Positions 1 through 10,424 of a DNA stretch of 64,000 bases are shown in pieces. Position 1 is the first letter of the stretch. The number at the start of each line of letters is the position of its first letter. The position numbers and the translations under genes are program-made. The notes under the pieces are model-generated. The model saw only the letters and a list, made by a program, of their open reading frames with translations. It had not been told where the DNA came from and did no database searches. Source of the DNA: Coptis chinensis (lineage: Eukaryota; Streptophyta; Magnoliopsida; Ranunculales; Ranunculaceae); assembly GCA_015680905.1 (NCBI GenBank), contig CM027377.1, positions 63,075,501-63,139,500 of the forward strand, in the 5' to 3' direction.

Positions 1-558
1 GAGTGACCGTGGTTTGTGAGAATAAGAAGGAGGGAAACTGTGAATGGTGTATACACTCTTGCGATACATATGGAAGTTTCAAAATTAAGAAGATTAATCT
101 CACACACACTTGTGGTTTTGCATTTAAAGACTACAACCATCCTCCTCTCACTTCTTATCTTGTAATGACTCATATTTTGGATTTTGCTAGAGATAAACCA
201 TCTTTGTCATTGGGAGATATTACTTCTTTTCATAGTCGTGAGTATGGGCTTAAGATTTCTAAACATATGAGTTATGTGGGTAAGAAGTTGGCATTAACAG
301 AGTTGTATGGTGATGTTGTTTTATCCTATAATGAACTTTTGTGGAATACGAAGGAGTTTAAGCGAAGAGATCCTGGGAATTGTGTTGATCTTCAGGTGAA
401 TGAAGAGAGTGGGAAGTTTGAGAGGGTGTTTGTTGCTTTTGAATCGAGTATTAATGGTTTTAAATACTGTCGAGCAATGGTGTATTTAGATGGAACTTTC
501 TTGAGATCAGAGTATAAAGGGTGCTTGTTGGCTGCTACTGTCAAAAATGGAGATCAAG

Positions 559-837
559 GTGTTCCTTTATTTTTACTTTCATGTTTTATTTTTGAACATG
601 TATTATTGTTCATATCTACTAAGAGGTATGAACAGTGAGTGTTCATATCTATTTTGGGTATGAACACTCATTGTTTATATCTATTTTGGGTATGAACACT
701 CATTGTTCATGTTTGTTGTGGGTTCATATCTATTGTGGGTATGAACACTCATTGGTCATATCTATTTTGGGTATGAACACTCATTGTTCATAACTTTTCA
801 GTTTTCTCATATTTGGTTATTTTTTGTGGTTTTGTAG
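559..837 (+). other. Intron of the MULE transposase, filled with dyad repeats
   Basis: GT at 559-560 and AG at 836-837 keep the reading frame across the join. Nearly all of the intron is tandem dyad repeats (about 594-802), leaving a normal pyrimidine-rich stretch before the acceptor. The splice site is inferred from frame continuity with the conserved MULE sequence, not from transcripts. Confidence 0.8.
594..802. repeat. Dyad minisatellite, cluster 1
   Basis: About five to six tandem copies of a unit whose core is TATGAACACTCATTGTTCAT: TGAACA and TGTTCA arms around a 4-6 base loop. Units are separated by ATCTATTTTGGG-like spacers with a period near 35 bases. The array lies wholly inside the transposase intron. 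Confidence 0.9.
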
Positions 838-1953
838 GATTATTCCCTCTTGCTGTTAGTGTTGTTGATATTGAAAATGAATCAAATTGGTTTTGGTTTC
901 TCAATATGTTTAAGAAGGCTTTTGGGTATGAGAGAAGGTATACCTTTTTGAGTGATAGACATCATGGTTTGCTTATGAACATTCCTCTTGTATTTCCTTA
1001 TTCATATCACAGTTTCTACTTATGGCACATGGAGAACAACTTGTGGTGTTTCAAAAAAATTGGTGGGCTTATTCAAGAAATGTGCTTATGCTTCCACGCA
1101 TGAGCAGTTTCAGGAGCACATGGCTGAATTGTTGAATATAGGTGGAGATGCATTATCTAATTTTCTATCTAGGGCACTTTATGATAATTGGGCTAATGCA
1201 TACTTTTGTGGCGCCCGGTATGGTGAGATGTGCTCTTCTTTGGGAGAGTGTTTCAATAGCTGGATAGACAAAGAGTGTCATCTGCCCATCACAGCCATGT
1301 TAGATGAAATTCACATGAAGATGATGAAAATGGCATCGGACCGGAGGATGGAGTGCAAGAATTGGAAAACTATTCTTTGTCCTAAAATGGAAGTGAAATT
1401 AGCTGAGTGGATTGAGGAGGCTCGTTCTGTGACTGTGGCAAGGTCAGATGAGCACGTGTTTCAAGTTGTTACGTGGAAGCATGAGTATCGGGTTGACTTG
1501 CTTAGTAGATATTGCACTTGTAATAATTAGGGCATAGACGGGTTTCCTTGTCGGCATGCAATTGCGAGTATTTATTGCAAAGGGGATTCAGTGTATTCAT
1601 ACATTGAGGTTGCATTTCTCGCCACTTCGTTCAGCAACACATACTCTCATGGCATTACTGCAATTAGTCGCAATGAGATCTGTTCGGATGTTTCTGATGA
1701 AGTAGAAATTCTTCCACCTAATGTGAAGAGGGCTCCGGGTAGACCACGAGTTAAGAAGATTGAGAGCACGGGTGCTATGCGTTATATTGCCCACAAATGC
1801 AAAAAATGCCACAAAATCGATCGGCATGACCGAAAGACTTGCCGTGGGAAAACTTCTGACACTGCTGATGTGGAATCTAGAGCAAGGGATGACTTCTCTA
1901 GTGCAAGGGTTGAGTTGCCTAGTGGTAGTGGTGATATGGTATTAAGGTCTTGA

Positions 1954-2113
1954 CAATTTTTTGATGTGGGAAGCACTAGTGAGGCTGTTTGATGTTTTTG
2001 TATTAAATATTTTTTGATTGAATGATAGTTATTAATACAATTTTGGAATTCATTTTTAAAGTCTCTTATGATTTCATTCATTTATTTAATTTTGATTGCA
2101 TGATACCTATTTA
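1954..2113. other. Transposase 3' flank, AT-rich
   Basis: Follows the transposase stop (1951-1953). AT-rich with no coding signal; it probably holds the transposase 3' UTR. Confidence 0.4.
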
Positions 2114-2560
2114 GGGTATGAACAACCAATGTTCATACCTATTGGTGGGTATGAACAATTAATGTTCATACATGAATAGGTATGAACAATCAATGTTGAT
2201 ATATCAATTCATTCATGGATATAACAATTTTCATTCATGGATATAACAATTGGTGGGTATGAACAATCATTGTTCATACATGAATAGGTATGAACAATCA
2301 ATGTTGATATATCAATTCATTCATGGATATAACAATTTTCATTCATGGATATAACAATTGGTGGGTATGAACAATCAATGTTCATACCTATTTATGAACA
2401 ATGAACTTTGATTTTTCATACCATTGTTTATACTCATATTAATACAGATGTGAAACAGTGAGAAACGCAGTGATTGTTTGGGTATAAACAATAAGTGTTC
2501 ATACCTATTTCGTGTATAAACAATGGATGTTCATACCCACCAAATTTAGTTTAGGGTATT
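2114..2560. repeat. Dyad minisatellite, cluster 2, with a larger duplication
   Basis: Tandem GGTATGAACAATCAATGTTCATA-type units lie between the transposase and Ulp1 genes. A larger block beginning CATGAATAGGTATGAACA (about 2171 and again about 2279, period near 108 bases) is duplicated and includes a non-dyad filler, TTCATTCATGGATATAACAA. The array therefore also grew by segmental duplication. Confidence 0.85.
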
Positions 2561-2739
2561 ACGTGTCACGTCCTAAATAAACGGTTTCGTGTCCACTTCA
2601 AATACAAAACTAACTTCTCATTTTGCACACATTTCCAAAAAACACCGAAAGCAAAAAGAAAACTAACACAAAAACAGTAAAACCCTAGATTCCTTTTTAA
2701 ACCAAAATTGTCTCCAAAATCAGAATCAAAATATATCAA

Positions 2740-3378
2740 ATGGATGAAATGTTGTGCAATACTGAAAAATTGTAAGAAGCCTAGGTATGAGAACGACATT
2801 TACTATGAAGAACACAAACAAGAAATATCAAATGTCGTACAAATTAAGTATTGTAAATGATATTGTTAGAGAGCAAGGTGGAGGAGATGAGGAGGAGGAT
2901 AAAACCAAAAGAAGGAGTTGTTGAAAGTGAAGATGGCGAGAAAACAGATACTGATGATGATGATGGAAATGCTGAAGAAGATGAAGAAAAAGGACAACAA
3001 CAACAACAACAAGGGGAAAGAAGATGCAGAAGAAGAAGAAGATTTAGAGTTTTTTTTTTTTTTTTTTTTTTTAAATTATTGATTTTATTTTTTACTAGAA
3101 ATTGGTATGAACAATGTGTGTTCATACGTGTGTTTTTTGCATGTTAGGATTTGAATATGTTAGAACCGTGTAGAATAGGAAATAGGCATGAACATTTATT
3201 ATTCATACTCATATTAGACTATGAATACTCATATTCATGTAGTATAGCATGATAGTAAATATGTATGAATACTGATTTTTCATAACTTTGTTTTGCATGT
3301 TAGGATTTGAATGCTGGAAATAAAGAAGTACAACAACAACAAGATGGAGGAGAAGATGATTTGGAGGTTCCATTAAAG
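2740..3378 (+). pseudogene. Ulp1-type protease gene of the MULE, 5' exons (acidic, Gln-rich)
   Basis: Likely N-terminal coding part of the DUF1985-Ulp1 protein. Around 2857-3050 the reading is rich in Asp and Glu followed by a CAA run (ESEDGEKTDTDDDDGNAEED, then QQQQQQ and a basic tail). A second small exon, 3304-3378, has clean borders (TTAG before, AAAG/GTACAT after) and is exactly 25 codons, DLNAGNKEVQQQQDGGEDDL and on. Start codon and first exon borders are uncertain; the frame drifts near 2870-2930. Known KI-MULE proteases also have acidic low-complexity N-termini. The T run at 3052-3071 may mark an intron start or replication slippage. Confidence 0.5.
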
Positions 3379-3535
3379 GTACATTTACATTAGTGATTAT
3401 TCATAACTCTGTATGAACAATAATTGTTCATAGTACATTGGGTATGAACATTAATTGTTCATAGTCCATTGGGATGAACATTAACTGTTTATAGTCCCTG
3501 GGTATGAACATTGATTTCATACCTTTACAATAACA
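3098..3535. repeat. Dyad minisatellite, cluster 3
   Basis: Scattered and degenerate TATGAACA..TGTTCATA units around the small exon 3304-3378, in the two flanking introns. The exon itself is free of them. Confidence 0.75.
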
Positions 3536-3569
3536 AAACTATCACTACACCATAACAACATTTTTGTGA

Positions 3570-3720
3570 CATTGGGCTTTTCTAATTAGTGACGCCAAAT
3601 TGGCATCAAGACTCTTGTGATAGAATATTGGCGTCACTAAAATGCTAAAGTCGTCAGGAATTATTAGATAATTGTATCAATTAAATTTCGAGGAATTATA
3701 CTAAATAAAGTGATGGCAAA
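3570..3720. repeat. CACTA left subterminal repeats
   Basis: Degenerate GTGACGCCAAATTGGCATC-like and GGCGTCACTAAAATG units just inside the left end. They match the motif that is dense at the right end. In characterised CACTA elements such subterminal motifs bind a transposon-encoded protein; that role is inferred here. Confidence 0.7.
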
Positions 3721-3899
3721 TAGGCGTAAAGATTTCTAAGAATACAAAAATTACGACCGAAGGGACCGTGTTTTCTCTAGTATAAATAACAACTGGAACA
3801 CTTCTCTCAAATTAATTCCCATCTCTCCCCTGAACTATCTCATCTTCCTCTCAATTTCCCACGACTAAATCGTGTCTACCTCCAGAAAAATACAAAAAT

Positions 3900-4590
3900 C
3901 TTATAAAAGAATGATGACAAAACTCTAAAATCAATTGAAGTGCGCCAATTACTTTTTTGAATTTTCAAAGTTTGGGCTGATATTGGTCGATAGAGTTTTA
4001 TTGTTTCATTGATTGGTATCTGCAAAGTCGAAGATCTTTTATACTTCAAAGGTTAAATCTTTCTCACCCTTTTCATTTTATTTTTTAAAGTCATTACTTT
4101 TACCAAGTTTTGAATGGTATAAAAGGAATTACAGATGGGGTGTTTCATTTGGTTAACTTAATTGATGTTTACTTCAAATTTGAATTGTCCAAATTGATAT
4201 TCTAGCACACCCTGAGTCTAGTCTCGTCTTAGGAAGAGTGCATGAAATAAATTTTCCTTTTCCTGGAAGATAGATGAAATCAGTGAGAAGTCATTAAATT
4301 AAATGTGAGGCACTTCAAACAAAGTTCAAAGATTTCATTTTTGTTCTTTTTAAGTGGCTAGTAGATTTTGCAGGCTTTTAAGTTTGAAATTGGTTATCCC
4401 ATTTTTGGTTAAGAAAGTCCAGTACACGAAGCTTGCGTTCATACTTATTTAATTTAGTCCCTCTTTGCTTGGTGTTGCACTGAACTAGCACATCCTTGTT
4501 TGTGTTAAGATCATTCCAATTATAATAGGGATATCTTGTTTCATCAACTCTACTGTTAGTTTTTTGCTAGGTTCAACTCTATTGTTATTT
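3900..4590. other. CACTA interior, no gene recognised
   Basis: AT-rich with intron-like T-rich runs. No open reading resembling a known protein was found. It may be intron or UTR of the captured gene. Confidence 0.35.
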
Positions 4591-4977
4591 TCAAAGAATG
4601 GTTGCTTGGAGTGCTGGTATAGATGTAGGCAGTGGAGGAGGTGGTGGTAGTGGTATTGTTATCTTCAATACACAACAGCCATCACAACCAGTACTCGGCC
4701 AAAATCTGTTTTTAACAGAGGGGACCCCATCAGTCCAGTAACTCACCTCAATTTCATGCTTGGACAGACCTATCAATTGCCAATTCGAATCAAATGCAAT
4801 CAGTTAAGCAGTTATTGATATCTGGAATTGGATTTGCTTATGGTGGATTCTCAGGGTTTTGCATTCAAGCAGGAATTAAAGGTGAAGAAGAGCATGATGC
4901 GGCTTCTAACAAGCTTCCATCTGTTTCTCGCCAATTAGAAACAAGAATGCTGAAATTAAACTTTTTGCAAGGTATAA
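4591..4977 (+). other. Exon-like segments of unknown origin inside the CACTA
   Basis: Two stretches have protein-like composition. One, about 4597-4738, contains DVGSGGGGGSGIVIFNTQQP, a Gly-rich then Gln/Pro stretch. The other, about 4875-4970, contains KLPSVSRQLETRMLKLNFLQ and ends in CAAG/GTATAAAC, a plausible splice donor. I do not recognise the source gene; they could be host exons captured with GCP2 or a degraded transposon gene. Confidence 0.3.
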
Positions 4978-4985
4978 ACATCTAA

Positions 4986-5835
4986 TGCCCAAGTCTTGAA
5001 AATTCAAGTAAATATATTATTTACACAATGTATCTTATATTGCAGAATTCTGCCTTTTGCTGGAGTGTAATGAGGTAGAACAAATGCACTTCTATTGGAA
5101 CTTGAAATGAGGAGAAAGGGAATGCAAGGAGATTTCGGTTTCTAATTCATAGTGGTCTATCTATCATGGGAAGAAAATTCTATTTGAAATCAAGTGTTTC
5201 TTTCCTATTTATATGGTCCTATAGTTTGAGAGGACTCTATGAGCTTTATTACTATTTCAAATTTTTATTGCATTGTTTGTTTAAGTACTGTTTTAATTTA
5301 GACCTTGTTATTTGCAATTGCATGGGGGTATTTTGCTGTCATGATAACCTGTTCACACATTACACTTAGGCTTTTGTTGAATTTTAACAGAAAAGGCGAT
5401 CTTTACTACTGTCATATATATACTTAATTACAGCCATTTGCGAAGGTTAATTAAACTATTTTCCCTCAGAGATTTTTGTACTAATAATAAACTATTTTTC
5501 TTTGTTTTTGTGACAAAAGCACAATATTTTTCCGTCGATTTTACTGTGAAGTAACCGGGTTTGTCTCTCATAAAAACACGATTTTTCTTCCTTCAGAACT
5601 TTATTGTTGTGGTTTGCTAATTACAATCATTTATGACGATGATACTTTATTGATAATTTTATATGATGTGTTTTTTATTTTAAATTTGCCCACAATATGT
5701 AGTTATATGATATTTTACGACGATGTAGTCCAAATAATAGTTAATATGGAATATTATATTATAATTCTACATGAGGGGCATTTGGACATTGAAAATAGGA
5801 AACTCGCCATGTCTTTTAAAATATCTTCCACCAAA
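4986..5835. other. CACTA interior, no gene recognised
   Basis: AT-rich sequence with only chance reading frames. Confidence 0.35.
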
Positions 5836-5842
5836 AAGCTAA

Positions 5843-5901
5843 ATAGGCATTAAGCTGTGGATGAAGAACTAAAGAATGTTGTCCTAGATTTTGCACTAGC
5901 A
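5843..5901 (+). other. Exon-like segment inside the CACTA
   Basis: Reads AVDEELKNVVLDFALAG and ends in GCAG/GTATCATT, a good splice donor. Source protein not recognised. Confidence 0.3.
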
Positions 5902-6435
5902 GGTATCATTAGCCTTTGGAATCTCTTTAAATTTGGCGGAGGGCCTAGTCATTCCTTTTTATTTTCATTTGTTTGGGCATTTAGCTGTAAGTATTGTTAT
6001 GCTTGACAATGTAGTTAATGGTGTTTATCATGTCATGTCTTATTTACATGAACACCATTTTTTGTCGTTGTCGGATTATAGTGCCTGTAGTTAGGTTTTA
6101 AATATATGACTGAATCCATTTATTATGTTGTGTGTGGCCTCCCCTAGGATGTTTATTGATTCTTAAACAAGTGAAGATTCTGGAAGAGGTTTTGGACCTT
6201 TGTACAGTAGTTATGTAATTAACAATTTTATTCTTGCACACTTAATTTAGATACACAACCCTAGATACGATGATGTGTAGCCTCGTACTATTTCTTATTT
6301 CAGTTCTATATCCATTCTTGCTTCTTTCTAACTCTGAGTAACTAACCCCTTTGGACTGTGAGATGTCCTTTGGATGTAGCATTTTAATTATTCTCTACTC
6401 GCATTTTGAGCTTCCTCTTTCACTATCATTGCAGC

Positions 6436-6505
6436 ACTCCAAGACACTCAGAAGGCAGTGCTTTCCATATCAAAAACTCCATCTGAAGCACATGTACTTA
6501 TTGAG
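6436..6505 (+). other. Exon-like segment inside the CACTA
   Basis: Preceded by CATTGCAG (acceptor-like) and followed by GAG/GTAATTTT (donor-like). The best frame reads ALQDTQKAVLSISKTPSEAH then VLIE. The splice-like borders argue for a captured exon; the donor gene is unknown to me. Confidence 0.4.
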
Positions 6506-6509
6506 GTAA

Positions 6510-7610
6510 TTTTTTATTTACTACAAAATATAAATTAAGAAAAGCACTTTGAGGGTAAACCGCCTGAAACTTGTTAAATTCTGAAATAATGTTATTTCAA
6601 CAGTATGCAGTCAAACTGCACCTGGGCTCTAGCTTACCCATTTTGACTCGTGCCTAGGGGAGCTTAGTATTGCCTAACTCTCTTGAGGCTCGGCGAGGGA
6701 ATTCTGGTCTGATCTAGACTCTGAATTTGTCACGTCGCTCCAATTGAGAAAGAAAGAACAAGGACTTGACATTGGTCCCTTTACTGACATCAGGTTTGCT
6801 TCTTAATTCTAGGTGCTTTCTTCTTCGTTTTTTTTGTTTGTTTCTGCTACTGTAGCGAGTAGTATCTTACTTACCAGTTACCATTAGTCTGGCTAAGCCA
6901 ATATACTTTGGCAGCAAGTTTGTTAATAATGTTTGTGAAGCCCACTCTTTTGTTAATAGAGTTTCTTAATAGAAGTTTGTTCAACAAGATGTTGCTAGAA
7001 ATTTTTTAGTATCTCTTTTTTTTTTTTTGGTTGTAAATATGGAGGCCCCAGTTCTTTATTGTTGTTTTGGGACTGGGAACCATTGCATTATTGTTTTAAG
7101 TCGAATAAGTATAATGCATGATTTTCTGTTGATCCTACCTAACGGAATATGTTTGCTTCCTTATCAATGGGTTCTAGTGAAGGTGAAGTTCATGTTGGTA
7201 GTTGCAGATTTGGGACTATTGAAATACTGGTCTGAAGGATTGGAATTTATGGCTAACTACAATATTGCTAAAATCTCTATTGTATTATCAAATTGAGAAA
7301 TTCTAACTTTGCAGGCTTATTATTTCGGTGTTAAGTTGAATGATATTGCTGCAATATTCTCATTTCTTGCTGTTTTTGAGTGATTACACCAAGAGAACCT
7401 ATAGTTGGTCGAAAAGTACTGTCACGTTGTTCATTGGATTTGGTAAAGCGATGACGATTGGTTTTTATCCGCTGTTTTTTTTTTTTGCTATTATGGTGAA
7501 GCCATACTTCATGGCCCTGGTCCTGAAACAAGTGTTTGTTTTTATATAGAGAAATTGGGCGATCAAAGTGAGTTTTCAATGTTTTTGCACATTTACTTTA
7601 ACTTTCTCTT
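6510..7610. other. CACTA interior between exon-like segments
   Basis: Mostly AT-rich intron-like sequence. The open stretch 7027-7296 has the composition of translated noncoding DNA and no recognisable domain. Confidence 0.35.
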
Positions 7611-7618
7611 GTTTTTAG

Positions 7619-7681
7619 GTTCTTGAACCGAATTGGCATGTGATGCATTGTAAACTACAAACTGCAAAGAGCATAGATGAG
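7619..7681 (+). pseudogene. Captured exon of gamma-tubulin complex component 2 (GCP2)
   Basis: An exact 21-codon open exon preceded by TTTTTAG and followed by GT. It reads VLEPNWHVMHCKLQTAKSID then E. This matches from memory the well-conserved plant GCP2 stretch VLEPNWHVMHNRLQTAKSIDE in the C-terminal GCP domain that contacts gamma-tubulin. GCP2 works in the gamma-tubulin small complex that nucleates microtubules. Only this and the next exon are recognisable, so it is a fragment carried by the CACTA element, not a working gene. Confidence 0.75.
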
Positions 7682-7830
7682 GTTTAATTTTGTTCCTATC
7701 AAGTGCCGGTCGTAAGAACCCCTGACTCTTTCGTTACCTTGCGAAACTTGTGTCAGCTAATAGCTTAGGATTGTATACTTGTTGTTCCAAACCAATGTCT
7801 GTCATCTAGTAATGATATTTTTTGTGGCAG

Positions 7831-7895
7831 GTTATCCGATGCCATGATTTCTTCCTTGAAAAGTGTCTGAAAGAATGTCCGCTTCTTTTACCCGG
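7831..7895 (+). pseudogene. Captured next exon of GCP2 (partial)
   Basis: Preceded by TTGTGGCAG (acceptor). Reads VIRCHDFFLEKCLKECPLLL then P, matching the GCP2 stretch that directly follows the previous exon in the plant protein (VIQHHDFFLDKCLRECLLLL). The intron at 7682-7830 is kept, so capture was from genomic DNA rather than from mRNA. Similarity stops near 7895, where the exon appears truncated or degraded. Confidence 0.75.
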
Positions 7896-7899
7896 TTCT

Positions 7900-8975
7900 C
7901 AAAGTCGGTCATGTGATATGTACCCTGCTGTGTATATAATCAAATTCGTTCAGACAAATATATTCGAGTCCTTTGTGTATTTGTGCTTCTCGTAAGAAAT
8001 GAACTAGTTCCCTCCCAACTGTTTCAGCTTTACATGTTTACCAGTAACTTTTTTAATATGAAATCCACCTAGTTCTAACAGAAACCAAAGAAATTGATTT
8101 TTCAAAGGCTTGGTCTTGTCTGTGCTTGTTCTTTGGCTTATCGTTGGTGCACCTCCGTTGGTTTCGAGAGTCTAGCTAGGGTTAGATATGCACAAGATAC
8201 ATACTGAACATAAAAGCTAAGTTACATTGACGTGGATCCACATGTCTATGTCCAACGTGGAAAAATATAAAAAATTGAGGTATAACGCATACAACATGTG
8301 TCTAACACGGATACGTGGATCGATAAACACGGATTATTCTTATATATATGGCGTGTCCATGTAACATATCATAAAGTTGTGAATTTCCTGGTCAAAAGTG
8401 TAGAAGTAGTTATTATTTTTACTTAATTATCATATTGAGTGTATGTTTGAAATATTGTTGTATATATCTCTCGTTACATTTTAAGGTAGAAGCCTATCTA
8501 AACTCTTTTGTTAAATGAAACAGGTAATACTTGTGGCATTTGTTTGTTGCCGACCTTGAAGGATGGAGGTGGTCGATATTGCCACTTGGTCACTTTCTAA
8601 TAAGAAGATTTTCTTTCTAGCTAGTTGTAAGCATAATGTAATGTACTTTTTCGCTTGAAAAATTGAAGTACTTGGTGTTTACATGTGATTTGTATTGTAC
8701 TTTTCGCTTAGAAAATTGAAGTAGGGTGTTTACAAGTGACTTGATAATTTTGAGTGATGGAATGAATGTTTTATTCTTGAATGGGATTGACGGTGTGATT
8801 GTGTATTTTATGGAATGGATTGTTTTTTAAAAGAGTTGTATATTGGCTAGTTCATATAGTAACCGGTGGTGGCTAGGGCTAGTTGTATCTTGAATAATAA
8901 TAATAATAATAATTGGTTGCTATACATCTACTTGGATGTATATCAACTAATTATTATTATTTTTTTCTAAAATAA
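7900..8975. other. CACTA interior right part, no gene recognised
   Basis: AT-rich. It includes ACGTGGATC repeats (about 8232-8320), a short imperfect duplication around ACTTTTCGCTTGAAAAATTG (about 8645 and 8700), and a TAA run (8896-8911). No coding signal. Confidence 0.4.
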
Positions 8976-8979
8976 TTTT

Positions 8980-9327
8980 TGTGACGCCAAAACGACGTCA
9001 CAAAATTTGTGGCGTCTAACATTTTGTGACGCCATTTTGGCGTTACTAATTTGTGACACCATTTTAGCGTCACAAATATTTGTGACGTCAAAATAACGTC
9101 ACAAAATATAGTGACGCCATTTTGGCGTCACTAATTTGTGACACTATTTTGGCGTCACAAATATTTGTGACGTCAAAATGGTGTCACAAAATTTTGTGAC
9201 GCCATTTTGAAGTCACAAAAATAATTGACGCCAAATTGTGACACCATATTTGTGACGCCAAAATGGTGTCACTAAAATTATTTGTGACGCCATTTTGGCG
9301 TCACAAAAAAGCTATTTTGGTATAGTG
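8980..9327. repeat. CACTA right subterminal repeat array
   Basis: A dozen or so alternating direct and inverted copies of TTTGTGACGCCATTTTGGCG-type units, about 25-30 bases apart, running up to the terminal TATAGTG. Each GTGACGCC..GGCGTCAC pair can fold. This is the classic CACTA subterminal architecture and supports the orientation-free boundary call. Confidence 0.9.
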
Positions 9328-9398
9328 TATGTTTATAATTTGCATGTCTGACCTTCAATTATTTGCATTCCTTAATCCGAGGAAGGAAGAAAAGCAAT

Positions 9399-10331
9399 AT
9401 GGAGAAGAAGAAGAAAGTCGATAAGTCCCCTGTGAGTAGAAAGTTATCTTTGAGATCTGACACACCAAACAAAAAGTTGTGATTGAGATCTGCATCCAAA
9501 AAAAGGAAACCGGAGTCGAGCAGCGCTGCCAGCCAATCGAAAAAACTAAAGACAAAGAAAACTAGTAAAGGGAAGGTTGTGGCCAAGAATACTAGTAAAG
9601 GGAAGGTTGTGGTTAAGAATACTAGGAAAGGGAAGGTGGTGGAAGAGAAGGAAGATGAGGAAGATGAGAAAGAGAATGTTAAAGGTAGCATAGTAGCACC
9701 TGTGCAGCTACGATGTACCTTCTCACACATGATAAGTTTGGTACAAAAACTCAAAGAAGTAGGAATTCCAAAAAATATGTTGATGAAATGAAGAAGACAC
9801 CGATCTGGTTTATGTTTTATGAGTTATACAATAGTGGGATTGTTGAAGGAAACAAATTCAAGCCAAACAAAGAAATATTCTATCTCTTGGACAATTTCAA
9901 ATCAGTACCTGAGGAGGCATTTGAGATTGGTAAAAAAATGTTAAAGCTAACTGTAGAGGAGGTTAGTCTCATGTTTGGGCTGCCTATCACAGATACTTTG
10001 GTTCAGTTAAATAGGACTGTTGGAGATGATGAAAAGAAAACCAACTTCATTAAAAAGTACTTTGGTGATGGCAACACCAAGTATTCCAAGTTTCATGTTG
10101 AAGATGGCATAATGAGGACTTTGGCAACCACTGATGGCTGAAGATTTTGCAAGGCTGATGTCGCTTTTCATGTTGGTTACATGTTTCTTCTGCAATGCCA
10201 ATTACAGAGCATTATGGCCATTGATCAAGGCTGTTGACAGCTTAGATACACTTAGAAGTCTGTCTTGGCCAACTGCCATACACAATGAGTTAATTGATGC
10301 TGCCATTGAATACAAAGAAGCAAAAAAATAG
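9399..10331 (+). pseudogene. Ulp1-type protease gene of the MULE: basic linker and DUF1985-like domain
   Basis: Coding continues right of the CACTA. First comes a Lys/Arg-rich stretch (MEKKKKVDKSPVSRK, then three tandem TSKGKVV-type repeats at about 9565-9640). A DUF1985-like region follows at about 9790-10330, with KKTPIWFMFYELYNSG, VSLMFGLPITDT and ALWPLIKAVDSLDTLRSLSW. DUF1985 followed by a C48 protease is the usual layout of plant transposon Ulp1 genes. Breaks seen: a TGA at 9480-9482, a frame change at an A run near 9770, and a frame change near 10138. Its function in transposition is not known; proteases of this family cut SUMO-like tags. Confidence 0.7.
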
Positions 10332-10424
10332 ACGATCAATGGATGCACTATAATGTTTTTGGTATATTTCTTTAACTCAATATCCTTAATTTATGGTTGT
10401 TTGTATGTTTTTATAACAATTTGT

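Larger units (their letters stand above)
1..1953 (+). pseudogene. Mutator-like (MULE) transposase gene, 5' end outside window, broken
   Basis: Transposase that would cut and paste the surrounding Mutator-like element. In order the sequence shows: the end of a MuDR-type N-terminal domain (CEWCIHSCDTYGSFKI..HTC, about 40-115); the first catalytic Asp in MVYLDGTFL (about 478-500); the second Asp in LSDRHHGLL (about 945-971); a likely catalytic Glu in LGECFNSW (about 1240-1263); a SWIM zinc finger, YCTCNN followed by GFPCRHA (1510-1563); and a C-terminal knuckle CKKCHKIDRHDRKTC (CX2CX5HX4C, about 1798-1842). A canonical GT-AG intron at 559-837 joins GATCAAG to GATTATTCC in frame (DQGLFPLAV). Two breaks are visible: a frame change at the A7 run 1053-1059 and an in-frame TAG at 1528-1530 inside the SWIM finger. 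The gene is therefore probably dead. Family call is firm from the domain order; the start codon and 5' terminal inverted repeat lie before the window. Confidence 0.9.
3543..9327. mobile_element. CACTA (En/Spm-like) element, non-autonomous, with captured gene exons
   Basis: The left end reads CACTACACCATAACAAC. The right end is its inverted partner (..TTTTGGTATAGTG, i.e. CACTATACCAAAATAGC on the other strand). Both sides carry the 3-base target duplication TAT (3540-3542 and 9328-9330), as expected for CACTA. Subterminal GTGACGCC/GGCGTCAC repeats are dense at the right end and sparse at the left. I find no CACTA transposase (TNP2/TNPD) reading, so this 5785-base copy is probably non-autonomous. 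The interior contains GCP2-like exons and other exon-like pieces. It inserted into the Ulp1 gene of the MULE, probably within an intron, since the coding pieces on each side end before it. Confidence 0.9.

Noticed and set aside
2844-3125. Minus-strand Ser/Cys-rich reading
   Set aside because: It is the antisense of the acidic, Gln-rich Ulp1 exon and a T run; composition is that of translated low complexity.
9354-9754. Minus-strand Ser/Phe-rich readings
   Set aside because: Antisense of the Lys-rich linker of the Ulp1 gene.
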